Part shown: piece by piece, positions 1 to 6,798 of the stretch
Layout of the letters: each line of letters starts with the position of its first letter
Position numbering within the stretch: the stretch's first letter is position 1
Made by a program: the position numbers and the translations under genes
Virus record (IMG/VR): IMGVR_UViG_3300048597_000129
Coordinates: 1-32,589 of that record
Strand: one strand, 5' to 3'
From: a virus
Length of the DNA: 32,589 nucleotides
Notes under the pieces: model-generated
Told to the model about the DNA's origin: nothing
Databases searched by the model: none
The model's input: only the letters and a program-made list of their open reading frames with translations

Positions 1-210
1 GGCCTATGGGGCTACTGCCGCATGTCAGGTGGACAACCGTTGGCGATAAGCTCTTGCGACTTGTGGCAAATCGAAAGACCAAGGTTTTTTGATTGGATGA
101 AAAAAACCCCGCCGCCGGCGAGGTAACAAATTATTACCCCGCTCGACGATGGGCGGCGCAGTTTTAATCATGGAGGCGCAGGATAAATTTATGATTGAAA
201 AGGGTGCGAA
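1..210. other. Non-coding leader before the recombinase
   Basis: I see no convincing gene here. On the minus strand, 123 down to 100 reads as a 7-bp stem (CCTCGCC/GGCGGGG) with a 3-nt loop followed by seven T residues. This fits a small intrinsic terminator for leftward transcription. Its source would have to be antisense to the recombinase gene, so its use is uncertain. No integron attC core (GTTRRRY with matching RYYYAAC) is evident. Confidence 0.35.
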
Positions 211-1290
211 ATGCTGGGCAAAGCAACAAAAAAGCAACTTAAGAAACCAGGGGAACTAGAAACTGCGCTGAGGAGAATGATCCATGCGCAGGGCAAAGCT
301 GACTCGACGGCAGACTGCTACTGGGAGTGGACTGAAAAGTACATCAAATGGGCCTCGGCTCGGCAAAAAAGGTGGGTGCATCCTAAGGAAATGGGGCGGG
401 CGGAGGTCGAACGATACTTGTCTTGGTTGGCGAACGATCGACGAATCTCGTCGACAACTCAGAATCAAGCGTTCTCGGCTCTTTGTTATCTGTATCGATG
501 GGTGATTCGCGTGCCGATTGAGGATTGCTCGGCTTTGCGATCGAAGACGCCGGACGGTATTCGCGAGGTTGTTGACGAGTCGGAGCTTGTAAAGCTGTTC
601 GACGAGCTTTCTGGGATTCCGCTTCTGTGCGCTAGCATGATGTACGGCAGCAACTTTCGGATCGGTGAACTCGGTCGGCTGCGCATGAAGGATCTATCTT
701 TCGAGCGTAGGCAAATCATCATCCGTGGTGCAAAAGGCAAGAAGGATCGCATTGTCCCGTTTCCTGAGCTGATCCACGCGGCGGTGCGTAGCCAGATTGA
801 ATCGATGCGTGTGCTATGGAGAGCCGATTGCGAAGATGGTCTCAACGGCGTTTCGTTGCCGGACGCGTTCGGCCGGAAGTCTCCCAGGGCTCACAACGAA
901 TTTGCTTGGTACTATTTGTTTTCGGCTGACGATTACAGCAAGTGCCCGCATACTGGCAAACTTTTTCGTCACCATCGCGACATGGATAACGTAGCTCGGC
1001 AGATTAAGAACGCGGCGATACGTGCGGGATTGGAGAAGCGAATCACAAGCCATTGCTTACGACACTCGTACGCGACGCATTCACTTGAGAACGGTGTGCC
1101 GATTCATGTGGTGCAAAAGCTGATGGGACATGCGTCGATCGAGACGACGGAAACCTATCTGCATGTTTCGAAAAAGGGGATCACTTCGGCAAAAAGCCCT
1201 TTGGAGACAATGCTTGAAGTGCCAAAAATTGCAGATGAGAAACGCAACATACCTGAAGAAAGACAGACATTGAGGCTATTCGTCGGATGA
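211..1290 (+). CDS. Integron-integrase-like (IntI family) tyrosine recombinase
   Basis: A site-specific recombinase of 359 residues that would cut and rejoin DNA through a tyrosine. The catalytic set is complete: R150 (in NFRIGEL), K175 in AKGKKDR, H281 and R284 in HCLRH, H307 in MGHAS and Y316 in ETYLHV. Residues about 216-255 (LPDAFGRKSPRA, then W..LF, CPHTG and RHH) match the extra helix segment that separates integron integrases from XerC/D, and align well with my memory of IntI1 (LPDALERKYPRA, DPRSG, RRHH). The N-terminal core-binding domain spans about 15-110. ATG 211 follows GGGTGCG, a weak ribosome site. The gene overlaps the next by ATGA, so they are probably co-translated. A phage integrase with an IntI-like insert is the alternative to a true integron integrase. 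Confidence 0.88.
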   Translation: MLGKATKKQLKKPGELETALRRMIHAQGKADSTADCYWEWTEKYIKWASARQKRWVHPKEMGRAEVERYLSWLANDRRISSTTQNQAFSALCYLYRWVIRVPIEDCSALRSKTPDGIREVVDESELVKLFDELSGIPLLCASMMYGSNFRIGELGRLRMKDLSFERRQIIIRGAKGKKDRIVPFPELIHAAVRSQIESMRVLWRADCEDGLNGVSLPDAFGRKSPRAHNEFAWYYLFSADDYSKCPHTGKLFRHHRDMDNVARQIKNAAIRAGLEKRITSHCLRHSYATHSLENGVPIHVVQKLMGHASIETTETYLHVSKKGITSAKSPLETMLEVPKIADEKRNIPEERQTLRLFVG

Positions 1291-1550
1291 CTCGATACTA
1301 CGATCAGGATATTAAGGTAGTCAAAGCAGAAGACTTTATCGAAGTCCGCGTCGGCGACTTGGGATTGATGCTCACTGTCGATCAGGCAAAAGATCTGGTA
1401 GCAAGAATTGAAAGTATCATTCCAAAACCGGAAATGATTCTTAGGCCGGAAAAGCCTAACTATCGCCTTCTTCGGTCAGAAATTGGAGCCGGCCCGGCTC
1501 GTGTATCCGACGTAGGAGGATCGCGTGCCGGGCCGGCGGGGGAGGCATAG
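1287..1550 (+). CDS. Small protein translationally coupled to the IntI-like recombinase
   Basis: An 87-residue protein that I do not recognise. It starts in an ATGA overlap with the stop of the recombinase, which supports coupling and a shared role. The first 65 residues (MTRYYDQDIKVVKAEDF onward) look like ordinary protein with a charged sheet/helix pattern. The last 20 residues (GAGPARVSDVGGSRAGPAGEA region) are simply the translation of the first hairpin at 1488-1537. The gene tail therefore either grew into that element or was hit by it. It could be an accessory or regulatory factor; no DNA-binding motif is visible. Confidence 0.6.
   Translation: MTRYYDQDIKVVKAEDFIEVRVGDLGLMLTVDQAKDLVARIESIIPKPEMILRPEKPNYRLLRSEIGAGPARVSDVGGSRAGPAGEA
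1488..1537. other. Structured hairpin element, copy 1
   Basis: A perfect 11-bp outer stem (1488-1498 with 1527-1537) encloses a 28-nt insert. The insert folds on: T·T mismatch (1499/1526), 4-bp stem (1500-1503 with 1522-1525), one bulged base (1504), 4-bp stem (1505-1508 with 1518-1521), and a 9-nt loop GACGTAGGA (1509-1517). No T-run follows on either strand, so it is not an ordinary terminator. Copy 2 starts 13 bp downstream with the same architecture and loop but different stems. Confidence 0.75.
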
Positions 1551-1608
1551 GTGGATCGGTGAGACTGCGACGTCTGACGTAGGAGGACTCGCTGTCTCGC
1601 CGATCCAC
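1551..1608. other. Structured hairpin element, copy 2
   Basis: A 15-bp outer stem with one G·U-type pair (1551-1565 with 1594-1608) encloses a 28-nt insert of the same plan as copy 1: T·T mismatch (1566/1593), 4-bp stem (1567-1570 with 1589-1592), bulged C (1571), 4-bp stem (1572-1575 with 1585-1588), and loop GACGTAGGA (1576-1584). All four pairs of the middle stem and one of the inner stem differ from copy 1 yet still pair. This is the signature of selection on structure. It lies between the convergent 87-residue gene and the terminase 3' end. Confidence 0.75.
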
Positions 1609-1625
1609 GCCGACGGGGATCGATT

Positions 1626-3806
1626 CTATGACGCGCGGCGTTCGGCTCGGAGTTCGGCCATGGTCTTTTTGCGGGCGGTTGCTTTCGGCTTAGGCCCCTC
1701 ACCCCCGGCCACTCTCCCCGAAGACGGGTCGAGGCGAGTTGATGCTTGAGGGGAGGCTTGTTGTGGAGATCTTTGCGATAGGCTGACGTGACGGCGTTGA
1801 GTTATGCGGCCGGCGGCTTGGCCGGGGACTGCTACGCCAGCGATCGAGGCTCCGACGGCAGCCAAGAGCGTTGCATCGTGCAGGTGATTGTCTCGGCCTG
1901 GTCGGTTTGCCCATTCGTACAGCTTGCGTCCTTGGCCTTCGGTCGCGACGGGATACTCTGCCGATAAATTATCGGCGATCATACGATGACGCAGCGGAGG
2001 AGAGCGGTAGAGCGTCCACGCTCCGGGCTCGCCAAGCGGTGTTGACCAACAGCGGGCGAGCAGCGTTTTCCATTCGTTGGTGTCGATCAGGACGTATCGA
2101 GGAGCCCGTACGCCTTTCGTCGGAGGAATACGCCATCCGAATCCCATCCGCTCGCCTGCTTTGCGGCGTGATTGATTCCATGGGCGTTCCTTGGCTGTTA
2201 CGCCTCGCCCGTGGGATGGCATGATCGAAAGGCCGGTCTCTTGAGCGAATCGATAGACGGCTTCGGATTGGTAGCCAGCGTCGACCATGCACTGGCCGAC
2301 TTTGATCTCGGCTCCATCGTCTCGAGTGAGACGTCGCGAAAAGAGTTCCCCGGTGATTTGCCGTAGACCTTCGATCAACGATTCGGCAGGTTGCTTGATC
2401 TTGGTCACGCTGGCGATCGTCCGGTCGATTTCTTTGAGCGAAACGTAATCGATCCCTTGCTCTGGCCATACGCCGTAGTCGGTTACGATTGCCGAGAAGT
2501 CTTGGCCGATCCCGACCATCGACCACCAGAGCGACGACCCCTGGACGTCGATACCGACGCACAGATGCTCGACCCAGTTCGGCAGCTCGCCGCGTCGATG
2601 CGTTGGGAGGACTCGCAAGCAGTATTGATCGGACGTGAGCAACTCGAGATCGCCCGATGCGATCGTGATCGTCCGGGGAGTGTTGTCATACTCGGCGTCG
2701 TAAGTGTCTGGATTGTCGGCTCGCAGGTTTACTGCGTGTTGGATTGCAGAGAGTTCGTGAGCGAACTTGCGATGCGACCATCCGACGCGAGATCCAGCGT
2801 CCATGACGGTTCGATGCTTTTTGTAGTACGCGTTCGCTTTTGGATGTTCGTCATCGCCGGCGTCGATTTCTTCGGCTCGGATCTCGAGGTATTTGGCCCA
2901 GTGCTCCTTGTCGGTTGGCCATTCGTAGACGAGTTTGCATCGATCGCCGTGCCATTTGGGCATGATCTTGCGATTGAGCAAGCGGTCGGCGACGTCCCCC
3001 TCGCGAATCACGGTGACGGCTGCGAAGCCTGCGATACGTTTTCCAGGGCCGCCAAGGCCCAGGATCGCCCCGCCCATAACTCGCTCGCGTTTGGCACATT
3101 CGACTTCGGACGTAGCCGACGCGTCGGTTTGGGGGTCGTTGACGAGGATAAAGTCAGGCCGGATCGTCTTGCCGTCGGCGGTCGCTTTGTTCATTCCTCG
3201 GATGCGGCCGAGGATACCAGAGCAGCGGACGGTGGCGCCGGAGGCCTTCGAGTTTGCAATCGTTGGGAATATCAGTTCCTTTCGGCGCCAGCCGATCAGC
3301 GTTCGATTGCCGCCGGATGTTTGGGCGTTCCCGCGTTGCGTGATCCCTTCGAGGCATCGGATCGGATACGCGATCTCGGGGAAATCTTCGAGCAGTAGAT
3401 CGTTGGTTTCCCATTCGATCTTGATCGTGTCCATCGACTCCTCGGCCGCTCCTTCGTCAGCTTCGACGAGGACAGCAAATCGACGGTGACCGTACGAGAG
3501 AACCCAGTTGATCGCACGCAGCAGGATCGTTGTTTTTCCCGATCCTCGCGACATGGCGATCGCTTTAAGCCCTCCTTCGAGCGCCTTGGATTGGATCTCG
3601 AGAAGGATTCGTTCGTGATCCTCGGAGAAGGGCAGCGGGAACGATTCGGGATAGTACGTCAGCAGGTACTTACGCAAGTCACGTTCGCAAGAGTCGCGGC
3701 GTTTCTTGTTCTTGCACTTCGGCGGAGGTCCTATGTCGCGAGCCTCGGTCGATTGATCGCGAGACTTTTCGGCCTGGTTCGATCGATGTTTCTTGTAAGC
3801 GTCCAT
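1626..3806 (-). CDS. Phage terminase, large subunit
   Basis: The DNA-packaging motor and nuclease, 726 residues, in the usual size range for lambda GpA-like proteins. The ATPase half has Walker A SRGSGKTT (86-93), Walker B DFILVNDPQT (218-227) and a coupling-like ILGRIRG segment (198-204). The nuclease half shows the expected acidic set: D420 in CVGIDVQG, D509 in CMVDAGYQ and D644 in NHLHDAT. The DVQ signature favours the GpA-type nuclease. The C-terminal tail (about 690-704) is the translation of a GC-rich palindromic repeat (1695-1737), so the end was extended or altered by a repeat. The gene sits at the far end of the late block rather than just before the portal, and no small subunit is obvious next to it. 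Confidence 0.9.
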   Translation of the reverse strand: MDAYKKHRSNQAEKSRDQSTEARDIGPPPKCKNKKRRDSCERDLRKYLLTYYPESFPLPFSEDHERILLEIQSKALEGGLKAIAMSRGSGKTTILLRAINWVLSYGHRRFAVLVEADEGAAEESMDTIKIEWETNDLLLEDFPEIAYPIRCLEGITQRGNAQTSGGNRTLIGWRRKELIFPTIANSKASGATVRCSGILGRIRGMNKATADGKTIRPDFILVNDPQTDASATSEVECAKRERVMGGAILGLGGPGKRIAGFAAVTVIREGDVADRLLNRKIMPKWHGDRCKLVYEWPTDKEHWAKYLEIRAEEIDAGDDEHPKANAYYKKHRTVMDAGSRVGWSHRKFAHELSAIQHAVNLRADNPDTYDAEYDNTPRTITIASGDLELLTSDQYCLRVLPTHRRGELPNWVEHLCVGIDVQGSSLWWSMVGIGQDFSAIVTDYGVWPEQGIDYVSLKEIDRTIASVTKIKQPAESLIEGLRQITGELFSRRLTRDDGAEIKVGQCMVDAGYQSEAVYRFAQETGLSIMPSHGRGVTAKERPWNQSRRKAGERMGFGWRIPPTKGVRAPRYVLIDTNEWKTLLARCWSTPLGEPGAWTLYRSPPLRHRMIADNLSAEYPVATEGQGRKLYEWANRPGRDNHLHDATLLAAVGASIAGVAVPGQAAGRITQRRHVSLSQRSPQQASPQASTRLDPSSGRVAGGEGPKPKATARKKTMAELRAERRAS
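1695..1737. repeat. GC-rich palindromic repeat inside the terminase 3' end
   Basis: One copy of a family with the core CTCTCCCCGAAGACGGG plus an arm CCCCTCACCCCCGGCC. It lies within the reading frame of the terminase and encodes part of its C-terminal tail. Other copies are at 5862-5910, 8731-8780 (inverted), 13154-13199, 14676-14728 and 15787-15880. This copy is slightly degenerate (CACTCTCC, GGGTCGAGG). Confidence 0.8.
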
Positions 3807-3832
3807 GCTTGGTGGTCGTAGTTTTCTGGGTT

Positions 3833-3850
3833 CGTCGCTTACGCTTCCGG
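3833..3850. repeat. 18-bp repeat CGTCGCTTACGCTTCCGG
   Basis: A copy of an 18-bp sequence found six times in the window: 3833-3850, 14286-14303 (last base A), 15056-15073, 17465-17481 (one change), 20189-20206, and inverted at 30042-30059. Here it forms the 3' end of the 102-residue gene (residues ..EPEA). Confidence 0.75.
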
Positions 3851-4147
3851 CTCTTGTTGATATGGAAACCAGGCGTTGAGGGCTGCTTGGCGATCATTGC
3901 ATCCGCAATTGATGCCCAGTTGCTTGGAGATCCACTTGAATTGATCTCCGCCAAACTTGGCAAAGATACGAGCGACCGTATCGCCGAGCCCGATTTCGCC
4001 GGGCTTTCTTAAAGCGATAATTCGCTGTGTGATTGCTCCACGCGAGAATTGAACTACCTTCGCTTTTTTGCTTGCAGTGTTTTGATTAACAACTGGCCCC
4101 GAATTGGTTCTTAACTTTTCGGGCGGTATGATTGTCACGATTCGCAC
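3839..4147 (-). CDS. Small phage protein with C-G-C...R...LN.WFPY motif
   Basis: 102 residues of unknown function. The C-terminal half (GLGDTVARIFAKFGGDQF, then CGCNDRQAALNAWFPY) matches a pattern I remember from small proteins near terminase or structural genes of many phages: a GDT-x-x helix followed by a CGC..R...LN..FPY end. The first 40 residues are basic and low in pattern. The gene overlaps the upstream 311-residue gene by 13 bp and precedes the terminase by about 30 bp, so it belongs to the late block. Its stop lies inside an 18-bp repeat. A role as small terminase subunit is possible by position only. Confidence 0.7.
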   Translation of the reverse strand: MRIVTIIPPEKLRTNSGPVVNQNTASKKAKVVQFSRGAITQRIIALRKPGEIGLGDTVARIFAKFGGDQFKWISKQLGINCGCNDRQAALNAWFPYQQEPEA

Positions 4148-5070
4148 TCCAATAGTTGAACTTCAAACGTAACCGTTCCCATTGGCTCGTTTACGATGCT
4201 ATTGGTGGTAGGGCCTGGGAAGACATAGTAAGCCCAACGTCGCCGATACAAAAAAGGCGGTAGGAACGTGCAAGGTGACGGAAGAAAGTCCGAACCGCCG
4301 CATGCAAGCGGGGTGGTGATATGCGTTATGGGCCGAAATACCATGCGGTCGCTACCATAGTTAAACGTTAGCGGTATCGGGTTTAGAATGTCCAGGCAAG
4401 TTTCTAATGTCTCAGGATCAACCGGGTCATACTGCGAATTAGTCGTCACAATGCGTTGAATGCCGTTGCCGAATCCGAATGGAAACTCTGCGTAACCTCC
4501 GCTTAAATTGCAATAGGTATACCCCGAAAACCCTCCTAGACAGTTGCCGCTTTGCGTGACCGAAGGGTCGGGAATTCCCGTATTGGTGTAAGAATAGGCA
4601 TTGTTATCAGCCCACAAATAGCCCTGTACCGCGCTAGTGCCTTGCCCAAAGGACATATCGATCGTAGCGCTAATCTTGCTTACCCCGCTGACGTTTTCGA
4701 TAATCACGGTTGCCGTGACGTCTGTGTATCGCGTCATCACTTCGGTATACCAAAAAGTGTCCAGGGTAGCATCGGTTACCGATTGTCCCGGTGATGTACA
4801 TGTTAAAGACTCGTTTTGATACGCCGGGTCGGAATGCTCACAAACGATATGATTCTCGGTAGACGATTGAATCCTACATTTGTTTTCGCCGATCGATTCC
4901 CAAACGAAAGGTACCTCTTCGCCTAGCGGGTTGAACCAAATAATATCGCCCCAGGGCGTACCAACTCGAAACCCGCATACCTCAGGAAGTTCCCCTGTAC
5001 AAATAAATGAGCAAGACGGCTCGCAACAGCTTTTGTCAGCGCACTTTCCGGGTGCGTGTTTTTGTTTCAT
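4135..5070 (-). CDS. Cysteine-rich phage structural or decoration protein, unknown
   Basis: 311 residues that I do not recognise. The N-terminus carries a dense cysteine cluster (KCADKSCCEPSCSFIC, about 9-24). The rest is rich in T, S, G, N and Y and in short hydrophobic strands, as in beta-rich virion proteins. AT content is higher than in its neighbours, which hints at separate acquisition. It lies between two late genes with 2-bp and 13-bp junctions, so it is in the same transcript. Candidates are a minor tail or appendage protein. Confidence 0.7.
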   Translation of the reverse strand: MKQKHAPGKCADKSCCEPSCSFICTGELPEVCGFRVGTPWGDIIWFNPLGEEVPFVWESIGENKCRIQSSTENHIVCEHSDPAYQNESLTCTSPGQSVTDATLDTFWYTEVMTRYTDVTATVIIENVSGVSKISATIDMSFGQGTSAVQGYLWADNNAYSYTNTGIPDPSVTQSGNCLGGFSGYTYCNLSGGYAEFPFGFGNGIQRIVTTNSQYDPVDPETLETCLDILNPIPLTFNYGSDRMVFRPITHITTPLACGGSDFLPSPCTFLPPFLYRRRWAYYVFPGPTTNSIVNEPMGTVTFEVQLLECES

Positions 5071-5072
5071 GG

Positions 5073-5852
5073 TTAGCAGTATTCCGAGATGATAGTTATC
5101 TCGCCGGTGCGACCGTCCAAGGCTATTGCGACGGTGGCGTTCGCTGGGGAGGGTTCGCTCCCTGGGTTTTTGACTTTGAAGAGTTGGCGATCGGTCGTCG
5201 ATGCGTTGGAGGTTGGTCCGCTCCAGACGTCGCCGAATGCTCCGGCGGCAATTGCGGTCGTGCCGACGCGGCCGATGGTCATGCTTAGGACGCCTGCGTT
5301 CACGATGACGAGCGCGGACGATGTTCCGGAGTCGGTGGCAATGATCCGATGCGGACCAAATGTATCGCGGCCGTGATGGGTGAGCTTGTCGGAGTCGCTG
5401 TTGTCGAGCGGTCCGATCGAGGGTGCATTGCCGTTGACAACGGATAGCTTAACGCGGGCCCATGCAAGGCCAGCGATCGCGACGGGCATCATCTTGCCGG
5501 CGGCTGCGGTGTCGAGGGCGATGCCCTGGATGTTGGCGGGTGTGGTGCGTGTGGTGGGCGAGCCAGCGAACGACGCAAACGGGATCGCGTTGCAAGTGTA
5601 GGCAATCGCCTCGGGGGTCATGGCGGTGTTCTGCCAAGCCGAGCCAGCTCCGGCGATCGATAGCCAGGCCGGGGCACCACGAGCGACTTCTCCGCCTGTG
5701 TTGTTGTTCGCCCATACGATAGTCGTCGCCGGTGCGCGTTGGCCGGTCCCTCCGACGGCCGAGTTCGCGTTGTTGCGATAGGCGCGTGCGACCTTGTCGA
5801 GTTCGTTGAACATCGACGCTGAGGGTTTGAATTTTTGGCCGGGTGTGTACAT
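5073..5852 (-). CDS. Putative virion protein of the tail module
   Basis: 259 residues. It starts MYTPGQKFKPSASMFNELDK, an opening I associate with structural proteins in planctomycete prophages (a short 'fill the form' helix followed by beta-rich sequence). The body is rich in A, T, G and S with no membrane segment and few cysteines. It overlaps nothing but sits 2 bp before the 311-residue gene and downstream of a palindromic repeat. Function is unknown; a tail or fibre component fits the context. Confidence 0.7.
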   Translation of the reverse strand: MYTPGQKFKPSASMFNELDKVARAYRNNANSAVGGTGQRAPATTIVWANNNTGGEVARGAPAWLSIAGAGSAWQNTAMTPEAIAYTCNAIPFASFAGSPTTRTTPANIQGIALDTAAAGKMMPVAIAGLAWARVKLSVVNGNAPSIGPLDNSDSDKLTHHGRDTFGPHRIIATDSGTSSALVIVNAGVLSMTIGRVGTTAIAAGAFGDVWSGPTSNASTTDRQLFKVKNPGSEPSPANATVAIALDGRTGEITIISEYC

Positions 5853-5861
5853 GGTACTTGG

Positions 5862-5910
5862 CCCCTCACCCCCCGGCCCCCTATCCCCGAAGACGGGGCG
5901 AGGGGGAGAA
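5862..5910. repeat. GC-rich palindromic repeat
   Basis: Full copy: a CCCCTCACCCCCCGGCC arm, then the palindrome TATCCCCGAAGACGGGGCGAGGG. It fills the gap between the 274- and 259-residue genes. It is a possible RNA hairpin between two late genes, with no T-run. Confidence 0.8.
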
Positions 5911-5926
5911 AGGAGTTAAGGAGTGA

Positions 5927-6751
5927 TTAAATTTGTAAGCTTGCAAAATTGCTTTCGCGGTAGACTCGGTGGACGTAGACGGCTCGGGGGCGACGTACTA
6001 CGGCTTTGTTGGTCGCGTCCTCGAATGCTTCGTAGAGTACCCACATATACTCGTGGCCTTTTTTCGCAATGCCGCTGATCGAGCCGACGGTAAGGCCGGT
6101 TTGATTGGGCGACGCAACAAACTTGTACGTCACGCTGCATTCACCTTCGGAGCTTTGCGAAAAGTCGGCTCCGAGGAACAAGAGCTCGCCGGCTGCGAAG
6201 CCGTTAAACGAAGCGTTGTTCGTCGTGCCGGTCATGTTGGTGAGCGTTGCAACGTACGCAAGGGAAACCGTACCGGCGGATTGAGACTTGGTGATCGAAA
6301 ACTCGAGGGCCGGGATAACGATGTCTACGCCCTCGACTCCGTTGGCCGTGACGTTGATCGCTCCTTGCATGTTCGGAGGCGATGTGCCGTACGACGTGAC
6401 CGCCAGGCCCTGAGTGACCTTAGTCGAGCCGCCGGTGGTCTGCCCTGAGAAACTCCAGCCCGTGGTCGGTGATACTTCCGATTCATACGAAACCGATGCT
6501 TGCCAGACGTTGTCCTCGATCGGCGTGATCGTCAGCCCCTGGATTCGGAGCGGTGGAGCAGTCCCGGTGACGATCGGAGCGGACACGCCATCAACGCCAG
6601 CAAATAAAAGCGTTTCAACGTCGTCGGCAAATCCCGGTCCTGTGCAAAGGAACTCGAGCGTCTGCGACGTCTGGCCGTCTTTATACGACTTGGTTTTCGC
6701 GCCACTGGTTGGCAGCTCCATCAAGTCGTCGTCATCGAATGCGTTAGGCAT
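5927..6751 (-). CDS. Putative tail structural protein
   Basis: 274 residues of unknown family. The sequence is a beta-rich, T/S/G-rich virion-type protein. It opens with an acidic MPNAFDDDDLMELP segment. Segments such as IQGLTITPIEDNVWQASVSYE look like a phage tail-associated fold. It follows the tape measure gene directly (44 bp), where minor tail proteins are usually encoded. There are no catalytic motifs and no signal peptide. Confidence 0.7.
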   Translation of the reverse strand: MPNAFDDDDLMELPTSGAKTKSYKDGQTSQTLEFLCTGPGFADDVETLLFAGVDGVSAPIVTGTAPPLRIQGLTITPIEDNVWQASVSYESEVSPTTGWSFSGQTTGGSTKVTQGLAVTSYGTSPPNMQGAINVTANGVEGVDIVIPALEFSITKSQSAGTVSLAYVATLTNMTGTTNNASFNGFAAGELLFLGADFSQSSEGECSVTYKFVASPNQTGLTVGSISGIAKKGHEYMWVLYEAFEDATNKAVVRRPRAVYVHRVYRESNFASLQI

Positions 6752-6756
6752 GGGGC

Positions 6757-6798
6757 GATTTCAAATTTAAGATTTCAGATATGTGATTTGAAAGTTAA
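6757..6798. repeat. Heptad-period AT-rich tract
   Basis: Six consecutive 7-mers: GATTTCA, AATTTAA, GATTTCA, GATATGT, GATTTGA, AAGTTAA. They fill the gap between the tape measure stop and the next start. It is one of three tracts with period 7 in this window (also 9321-9348 and 18295-18322), each with a different unit. Confidence 0.65.

Noticed and set aside
1-210. attI or attL site at the left end
   Set aside because: Without the other end or an empty site I cannot identify a core repeat.
1488-1608. Twin hairpins as canonical integron attC sites
   Set aside because: They lack the GTTRRRY and RYYYAAC core boxes, and the conserved part is the loop instead of the stem base. A non-canonical folded site remains possible and is listed as a finding.
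2391-3398. 335-residue plus-strand frame antisense to the terminase
   Set aside because: The terminase frame holds Walker motifs and nuclease residues; the opposite frame has no recognisable domain and mirrors the GC-rich codon pattern.
3839-4147. Calling the 102-residue gene the small terminase subunit
   Set aside because: Position suggests it, but the C-G-C...LN.WFPY pattern does not fit known small subunits and no HTH is visible.
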